A stretch of DNA of 13,361 nt from assembly GCA_949486985.1 (NCBI GenBank), contig CATBLW010000300.1:1-13361 (forward strand), written 5' to 3'. Numbering within the stretch: the stretch's first letter is position 1; each line of letters begins with the position of its first letter. Shown here in pieces: positions 13,051 through 13,361 of this stretch. Position numbers and translations under genes: made by a program. A model generated the notes under the pieces. That model had not been told where the DNA came from. It worked only from the letters and a program-made list of their open reading frames with translations, and made no database searches. Source of the DNA: Prochlorococcus marinus str. MIT 9215 (GTDB lineage Bacteria > Cyanobacteriota > Cyanobacteriia > PCC-6307 > Cyanobiaceae).

Positions 13051-13361
13051 TTGGCGACTCACGACATTTTTATGCCTGCCCTTAGCTCCACGATGACGGA
13101 GGGCAAGATCGTTGAGTGGTTGAAGAACCCTGGCGACAAGGTGGGACGCGGTGAGTCTGTGCTTGTGGTCGAGTCAGATAAAGCTGATATGGACGTGGAG
13201 TCGTTTCAGGAGGGTTATCTGGCTGCTGTGCTGATGCCGGCAGGGAGTATGGCCCCAGTGGGCGAAACGATTGGGTTGATCGTTGAAAGCGAGGCCGAGA
13301 TCGCTGCTGTTCAAGCCAATACCAAGGCAGCACCGAGTGCAGCAGCTGCTTCTGCTCCAGC
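13051..13361 (+). CDS. pdhC: Pyruvate dehydrogenase E2, dihydrolipoamide acetyltransferase (5' part)
   Basis: This is the start of the E2 component of the pyruvate dehydrogenase complex, which transfers the acetyl group from lipoamide to CoA. The 103 codons visible encode a complete N-terminal lipoyl domain (about 1-80): MATHDIFMPALSSTMTEGKI, then VVESDKADMDVES with Lys44 as the lipoylated residue, then GETIGLIVE. An Ala/Pro/Ser-rich interdomain linker begins at about residue 85 and runs off the window edge, so the peripheral-subunit-binding and catalytic domains are not seen. The start is TTG 13051, supported by GGAGA at 13041-13045 with 5-base spacing. In another frame or further downstream, ATG 13072 would truncate the lipoyl domain. 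A 2-oxoglutarate dehydrogenase E2 is the alternative, but pyruvate E2 is what cyanobacteria of this type normally carry. Confidence 0.92.
   Translation, partial: MATHDIFMPALSSTMTEGKIVEWLKNPGDKVGRGESVLVVESDKADMDVESFQEGYLAAVLMPAGSMAPVGETIGLIVESEAEIAAVQANTKAAPSAAAASAP

Noticed and set aside
1..13361. Mobile elements, CRISPR repeats, tRNA/rRNA genes and HIP1 (GCGATCGC) repeats
   Set aside because: I scanned for these by eye and saw none; gene order and composition look like core genome.

Overview
The window looks like ordinary chromosomal core from a marine picocyanobacterium (Synechococcus subcluster 5.1 or a low-light IV Prochlorococcus relative). The main reasons are the cyanobacteria-specific regulator PipX next to PipY, a cyanobacterial type of SepF, a long-form hibernation factor, a cyanobacterial acyl-ACP synthetase-like protein, and very tight gene packing with many GTG/TTG starts. 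Genus is inferred from protein resemblance only; no search was run. I see no mobile element, CRISPR array, tRNA or rRNA.

Left block (about 201-4994, plus strand): der/engA, an EcfT/CbiQ-family membrane protein, pipX, pipY, sepF and proC. Spacing is 3 to 17 bases except for a roughly 100-base gap before sepF, which holds a hairpin and a possible 32-codon ORF. This block links ribosome assembly (Der), nitrogen/carbon signalling (PipX), PLP homeostasis (PipY), cell division (SepF) and proline synthesis (ProC).

Middle block (4995-9691, minus strand; transcription order hpf, deoC, recO, MFS transporter, GT4 glycosyltransferase). hpf-deoC and deoC-recO both join through a 4-base GTGA overlap, so translation is probably coupled. 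Its last gene meets proC tail to tail with no base between the stop codons. The DeoC homolog lacks the Schiff-base lysine of the family, the most biologically surprising point in the window.

Right block (9674-13361, plus strand): lipB, an AMP-forming acyl-ACP/acyl-CoA synthetase, a YlqD-like coiled-coil protein and the 5' part of the pyruvate dehydrogenase E2 gene. lipB and hpf are divergent and their 5' ends overlap. LipB supplies the octanoyl group for lipoylation and E2 carries a lipoyl domain, so this block has a coherent acyl-ACP/lipoate theme. An 18-bp tandem duplication at the start of the synthetase gene duplicates its candidate ribosome-binding site and GTG start.

I found no convincing new multi-gene system. 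The findings are specific oddities and testable context links.
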